Assembly: GCF_900142135.1 (NCBI RefSeq)
Contig: NZ_FQZU01000004.1
Coordinates: 1-64,000 of the forward strand
Reading direction: 5' to 3'
Length of the DNA: 64,000 bases
From: Desulfatibacillum alkenivorans DSM 16219
Lineage (GTDB): Bacteria; Desulfobacterota; Desulfobacteria; Desulfobacterales; Desulfatibacillaceae
Part shown: one piece after another, positions 60,533-64,000 of the stretch
Layout of the letters: every line of letters starts with the position of its first letter
How positions within the stretch are numbered: the stretch's first letter is position 1
The notes under the pieces: generated by a model
Databases searched by the model: none
What the model was told of the DNA's origin: nothing
Seen by the model: only the letters and a program-made list of their open reading frames with translations
Position numbers and translations under genes: made by a program

Positions 60533-61984
60533 CTATAATCTTCTTGCTCTTACAGCCCTTTCAAAGATGGAATAATACTGTTCCGCCGCCATGTCCCAAG
60601 TAAACACGCCGGCGCTGGCCATGGCTTTCGCCGTCAGGGCGCTCCACGCTTTTCTGTTTTTGTAGTATCTGCCCGCCCTATCCATGGCGTTGGCGAAGGC
60701 GCCGGGCGAAAATGCGTCAAAGGTGAACCCGTTGCCCTTGCCAGCAAAGGCTTTAATGTCCCGGACCGTGTCAGCCAACCCGCCGGTGGCTCTGGCCACG
60801 GGGATGGTTCCGTACTGCAGGGCGTACATCTGCGTCAGGCCGCACGGCTCGTAAAGGGACGGCACGCACAGCATGTCCGTCCCGGCTATAATCCGGTGCG
60901 CCAGGGGCTCATTAAAGGCTTCTTCAAACCTGAACCGGCCGGGATAGGCCCGGGCCAGCCTGCGCAGGTCCCGGGCGTAGGATTCCTCGCCGTTGCCCAA
61001 CAGGATGAATCCCATGCCGCTTTCCACGATTTCGGGCAAGGCGCCGATAACCAGTTCAATCCCCTTTTGGCTGAACAGCCGGGTGACCATGCCCGCCACC
61101 GGGGCTTTCATGAGCTGCGGGTCCATGCCCATTTCGTTTAGGAGGGCTTTTTTGCACTCTCCTTTACCCGCCATATCCGTTTTGCTGTAATTGCATGGAA
61201 TGTGCTTGTCCGTTTCCGGGCTCCAGACCTGAAAATCCACGCCGTTCAGGATTCCGGCAAGGTCCTGGCTGCGCTTTCGCATGAGCCCGTCCAGGCCGGC
61301 GCCTTGCTCGGTGGTCTGGATTTCACGGGAATAGGTGGGGCTGACCGTCACCAGCTTGTTGGCGTAGGCGATTCCCGCCTTGAGCAGGCTCAACTGCCCG
61401 TAAAACTCCATGCCTTCATAGGTCAGGTAAGTATTGGAAAGCCCCAGCATGGAAGCGTCTTCGGGGGGGACGTATCCCAGATACCCTATGTTGTGAATCA
61501 CGAAAACGCTGGCTGTTTGCGGCATGTGGCCCTGGTCCATAAGCGCGGGAATCAGGCCGGTCTGCCAGTCGTTGGCCAGGATGACGTCCGGGATGTACCG
61601 GGTCGCGCTGCACAGGGCCGGAATGCTCTTTGAAAAGAATATGTAGCGCTTATGGTTGTCCATAAACAGGCCGGCATTGTCTCCGTACACGCCATGCCGT
61701 CCAAACAGGGATTCGTTGCAGACCATGTAGGCCTCCACGCCCGGCGCCGGCTCTACCTTGCGAAGGCCGGCCGTCATGTTGAAATATCCCATGGAGACCC
61801 GAACGTTTTCCGTAATCAGTTCGGCGCCGGGGCAGTTCTCCAGCACATGCCCGTATCCGGGAATGGCGACCTTCACTTCACATCCCAGAGCGTCCAAAGC
61901 CGGGGCAAGGCCAGCCACCGCGTCTCCCAGGCCGCCTTCCTTTGCTATGGGGCTTAGTTCGGATGAAACAATAAGCACTTTCAT
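60533..61984 (-). CDS. glgA: Glycogen synthase GlgA
   Basis: A 483-residue GT5 enzyme that extends alpha-1,4-glucan from ADP-glucose. ELSPIAKEGGLGDAVAGL is the N-terminal substrate-binding KxGGLGD motif (here KEGGLGD), with DVILANDWQTGLIPALM, FVIHNIGYLG and the C-terminal PSLYEPCGLTQMYALQYGT, holding the conserved Glu and Cys region. It is of normal family length. It is cotranscribed with the downstream GT-A gene. A promoter lies at 62031-62060. Confidence 0.93.
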   Translation of the reverse strand: MKVLIVSSELSPIAKEGGLGDAVAGLAPALDALGCEVKVAIPGYGHVLENCPGAELITENVRVSMGYFNMTAGLRKVEPAPGVEAYMVCNESLFGRHGVYGDNAGLFMDNHKRYIFFSKSIPALCSATRYIPDVILANDWQTGLIPALMDQGHMPQTASVFVIHNIGYLGYVPPEDASMLGLSNTYLTYEGMEFYGQLSLLKAGIAYANKLVTVSPTYSREIQTTEQGAGLDGLMRKRSQDLAGILNGVDFQVWSPETDKHIPCNYSKTDMAGKGECKKALLNEMGMDPQLMKAPVAGMVTRLFSQKGIELVIGALPEIVESGMGFILLGNGEESYARDLRRLARAYPGRFRFEEAFNEPLAHRIIAGTDMLCVPSLYEPCGLTQMYALQYGTIPVARATGGLADTVRDIKAFAGKGNGFTFDAFSPGAFANAMDRAGRYYKNRKAWSALTAKAMASAGVFTWDMAAEQYYSIFERAVRARRL

Positions 61985-62030
61985 TTAAAAAACATTTCCG
62001 TTTAAGGGGTTTATGGATTAATCAGGGGAC

Positions 62031-62060
62031 ATTGTAGCGTCCGGCGGCATTTATGGTCAA
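62031..62060 (-). promoter_or_regulatory. Sigma-70 promoter of glgA operon
   Basis: On the minus strand, TTGACC (62055-62060), 18 bp, TACAAT (62031-62036). Each box matches at five of six positions. The ATG at 61984 is about 40 bp past the predicted start. Confidence 0.6.
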
Positions 62061-62223
62061 GATTCGCATTTTGCATGGGCGAAAGCCGCCCGCCCGGATG
62101 ACTTTTCAGCCGCCGCCTTCCAGGGGAACGCTCGCGGCTTCCATTTTTCAAAGTGCGCAAAGACGCCGCCATGCGGCCTTTTGTTGTTTTCTCATTATAC
62201 CGGGCTGCCATCGCATCCGTTTG
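62061..62223. other. Intergenic segment between glgA and cytidylate-kinase-like gene
   Basis: Middle part of a 343-bp divergent spacer whose two ends carry promoters. No gene, clear hairpin or operator is seen here. Confidence 0.5.
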
Positions 62224-62252
62224 TTGACATGGAATGCTATTGCACTTAAGTT
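62224..62252 (+). promoter_or_regulatory. Candidate sigma-70 promoter of cytidylate-kinase-like gene
   Basis: A perfect TTGACA (62224-62229) with TAAGTT (62247-62252) at 17 bp. The -10 is poor. A GG...TTGC pair here has 9-bp spacing, one short of sigma-54. Confidence 0.35.
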
Positions 62253-62327
62253 TAGTCACTAACACTTATTATTTGCACGTGCAGTCTTTTTTTATCTCTT
62301 TTTGGAAATTATGGTTGGGAGGGCATT

Positions 62328-62951
62328 ATGGCAGTGATCACAATAAGCAAGGAATACGGAACCCACAGCAATGAACTCGCCAAAAAACTGGCGGAAAAAC
62401 TGGGGTATGACCAAGTGGGAAAGGGCTTGCTGGCGGACATTGCCAGGGAGTTGAATATTTCGGAAAACGAGGCTGAGGTGTTCAGCAAGGCCTCCAGTTC
62501 CCGCGTGCTCCGGTTCGTCGATAAATATACCTGCTCCATCGTGCAAAAAGTGGTGGACCGCGAACACGGCTGCCTGGACGATGACAATTATTACAACGTC
62601 ACCAAAAAACTGGTGGAAGACCTATACAACGAAGGCAATGTGGTCATCCTAGGATGGGGCGGGCAATGCATCCTTAAAGGCAGGGACAATGTTTTGCACG
62701 TGCGCCTGACCAAAGACATGGGCCTTAAGGTCCGGGAAGTCATGGAAAAGCAAAAGCTGGATGAAGATGCAGCGAGAAAATACGTGGAAAATGAAGAAAA
62801 CGACCTGAAAGCCTACATCAAGCAGTATTACAAAGAAGACTGGAACGATGCGCGTTTGTACGATCTGGTTATCGATATGGGCAAGAACACGGTTGATCAG
62901 GCGGTTCAGGCCATTTGCGACAGCGTGAAGGGCAAGGGGTATATGGACTAA
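62328..62951 (+). CDS. Cytidylate-kinase-like family protein
   Basis: A 207-residue protein of the Cytidylate_kin2 (PF13189-type) family. AVITISKEYGTHSNELAKKLAEKLGYDQ is the P-loop-region strand and helix (the canonical GSGG is replaced by GTHS), with ARELNISENEAEVF, NVVILGWGGQCILKGRDNVLHVRL and DAARKYVENEENDLKAYIKQYYKEDWNDARLYDLVI, the family's LID and late region. Members are of uncertain substrate; the altered P-loop questions true CMP kinase activity. The upstream fused homologue at 53526 shows the family is used in signalling in this organism. An ATG with GGGAGGG precedes. Confidence 0.85.
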   Translation: MAVITISKEYGTHSNELAKKLAEKLGYDQVGKGLLADIARELNISENEAEVFSKASSSRVLRFVDKYTCSIVQKVVDREHGCLDDDNYYNVTKKLVEDLYNEGNVVILGWGGQCILKGRDNVLHVRLTKDMGLKVREVMEKQKLDEDAARKYVENEENDLKAYIKQYYKEDWNDARLYDLVIDMGKNTVDQAVQAICDSVKGKGYMD

Positions 62952-62959
62952 GATGCAAA

Positions 62960-62989
62960 CGGCCGTGCAACCTGATCGTTGCACGGCCG
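62960..62989. terminator. Hairpin between convergent genes
   Basis: CGGCCGTGCAAC (62960-62971) and GTTGCACGGCCG (62978-62989) form a perfect 12-bp stem with a 6-base loop, between genes ending at 62951 and 63061. There is no T-run, so it may act as an mRNA end protector. Confidence 0.5.
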
Positions 62990-63060
62990 GTAAATGAACT
63001 GCACGGGATGTGCTTTTTTTGTTCGGATTAAACGGTCTTCCAGCCCTCGCCGGCGATTTT

Positions 63061-64000
63061 TCAGCCTTCCGCCTTGCGCCGCCGGACCCATTTCTCCGTT
63101 TCAACCACCAGATAGATCAACAGGCTGTTGGCGAACACCATCCCCCACTCGGCCCAGCCCATAGGCGCGCTTTGAAAGATGCTGTTCATGAACGGAGCGT
63201 AGGTGAAGAGCAATTGCAGCGCGGTCATGATCCCGACCCCCGCCCAGAGAAACATGTTGCTAAAGAGCCCCAGAGTCCAAACCGGCCGGGTAATGGATCG
63301 GCAGTTGAACAGGTAGAACATCTCTCCAAATACAAAAACATTGACAGCCAGGGTGCGGGCCAGGCTTTCGTCCCCTCCCATCAAAGCGACTTCCAGCTTG
63401 AACAACCCAAAGGCGCCCAAAACAAGCAGCAGGCTGACCAGCACGATGCGCTCGATCAAGGTGCGGGTAAGGATCGGTTCGGACGGATCCCGGGGCATCC
63501 GCTGCATGATGCCTTCCTCTTTGGGCTCGAAGGCCAGCATCAGCCCCAGCAAAAGCGCCGTGGTCATGTTGATCCACAGGATTTGCAGGGGCAGAATCGG
63601 CAGCGCGGTTCCAAGCAGTATCGCGGTCAAAATGACCAATCCTTCGCCCCCGTTGGTGGGCAGGGTCCAGGTTATGAATTTGACCAGGTTGTCAAAAACC
63701 CCCCGGCCTTCCTCCACGGCGGCCTTGATGGTGGCGAAATTGTCATCGGTCAGGATCATGTCGGAGGATTCCTTGGAAACCTCCGTCCCCGTGATTCCCA
63801 TGGCCACCCCGATGTTAGCCTGGCGCAACGCCGGAGCATCGTTTACGCCGTCTCCGGTCATGGCCACAACGTTGTCCCTTTTCTGCAGGGCTTCCACCAG
63901 CCTGAGCTTCTGCTCCGGAGACACCCGGGCGAAAACCGCCGTGCTGTCGGCCTGCTCCACTAACTCCTGGTCGTCCAGAGCGGCGATATCCTTGCCGGTC
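63061..64000 (-). CDS. P-type cation ATPase, C-terminal part (cut by window edge)
   Basis: The frame runs from the window edge to the stop at 63061, about 312 residues. It begins TGKDIAALDDQEL, a segment of the nucleotide/P domain. It contains VFARVSPEQKLRLVEAL, then the hinge MTGDGVNDAPALRQANIGVAMG with the Mg-binding GDGxNDxPAL, and six C-terminal membrane helices. The helix motif LPLQILWINMTTALLLGLMLAFEP (ILWINMxTD-like, with TA in place of TD) resembles P2-type ATPases of the Ca2+/cation class. The ion is uncertain, since the N-terminal ion-site helices are outside the window. Confidence 0.88.
   Translation of the reverse strand, partial: TGKDIAALDDQELVEQADSTAVFARVSPEQKLRLVEALQKRDNVVAMTGDGVNDAPALRQANIGVAMGITGTEVSKESSDMILTDDNFATIKAAVEEGRGVFDNLVKFITWTLPTNGGEGLVILTAILLGTALPILPLQILWINMTTALLLGLMLAFEPKEEGIMQRMPRDPSEPILTRTLIERIVLVSLLLVLGAFGLFKLEVALMGGDESLARTLAVNVFVFGEMFYLFNCRSITRPVWTLGLFSNMFLWAGVGIMTALQLLFTYAPFMNSIFQSAPMGWAEWGMVFANSLLIYLVVETEKWVRRRKAEG

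Noticed and set aside
62228-62245. Sigma-54 promoter before the cytidylate-kinase-like gene
   Set aside because: The GG and GC elements are 9 bases apart instead of 10, and a TTGACA -35 overlaps the site.

Overview
The window looks like chromosomal DNA of a Gram-negative, anaerobic deltaproteobacterium (Desulfobacterota; gene content and style resemble Desulfatibacillum-type sulfate reducers). This is inferred from an anaerobic-type sulfatase-maturating enzyme, an OmpW-like porin, a TonB receptor under a B12 riboswitch, many PAS/HisKA kinases, HD-GYP and HDOD proteins, probable sigma-54 promoters, and a pgpA-thpR-recA-alaS block. No rRNA, CRISPR array or prophage is visible. One tRNA (Glu, CTC) is present. 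The left edge cuts an IS4/IS1634-like transposase and the right edge cuts a P-type ATPase.

Layout. 0-2 kb: transposase tail, an orphan Nif11-like peptide, a divergent HxlR regulator/carboxymuconolactone-decarboxylase pair sharing a palindromic operator, and a Pmp3 peptide. 2.2-7.3 kb: complete livKHMGF branched-chain amino-acid-type ABC transporter operon, minus strand. 7.9-14.9 kb: acetyltransferase, degenerate repeats, a Tat-exported Cys-type sulfatase with a membrane protein and its radical-SAM maturase, an SDR, and an alpha/beta hydrolase with a clear promoter/operator. 15-20.5 kb: kinase-pseudokinase fusion, HDOD protein with a sigma-54 promoter, two GT4 glycosyltransferases. 20.5-26.6 kb: housekeeping (yebC, rlmE, radA, PHP phosphatase, lytic transglycosylase, tRNA-Glu). 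26.7-33 kb: PAS kinase/receiver/NtrC regulator cluster, a secreted propeller-dockerin protein, an OmpW-like protein. 33.5-40.6 kb: pgpA, thpR, recA, alaS and two ArsA-type ATPases. 40.7-45.8 kb: two orphan PAS kinases convergent across an inserted dispersed repeat, and a pRiA4b ORF-3-like gene. 45.8-50 kb: B12 riboswitch, terminator, TonB receptor and secreted choice-of-anchor-U propeller. 50.2-59.2 kb: a six-gene signalling operon and a divergent REC-GAF-HD-GYP gene. 59.3-64 kb: glycosyltransferase and glycogen synthase, a cytidylate-kinase-like protein, a P-type ATPase.

The most unusual region is 50.2-57.3 kb on the minus strand. A SulP anion transporter is fused to STAS and a receiver domain. 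It is followed by a cytidylate-kinase-like/BON-like/receiver fusion, a periplasmic-sensing kinase, a receiver, a small kinase-like protein that keeps the phospho-acceptor His but has no ATP-binding boxes (as in ChpT-type phosphotransferases), and a last receiver. Short gaps and one terminator at the end suggest a single operon. I propose a phosphorelay that couples anion transport and a nucleotide-kinase-like protein to one sensor. Its function is unknown.

Two copies of a ~148-bp dispersed repeat (32356-32502 and 43133-43280) share a strong hairpin. The second lies between two exact 21-bp direct repeats, one of which is the 3' end of a kinase gene, suggesting insertion with duplication of target sequence.
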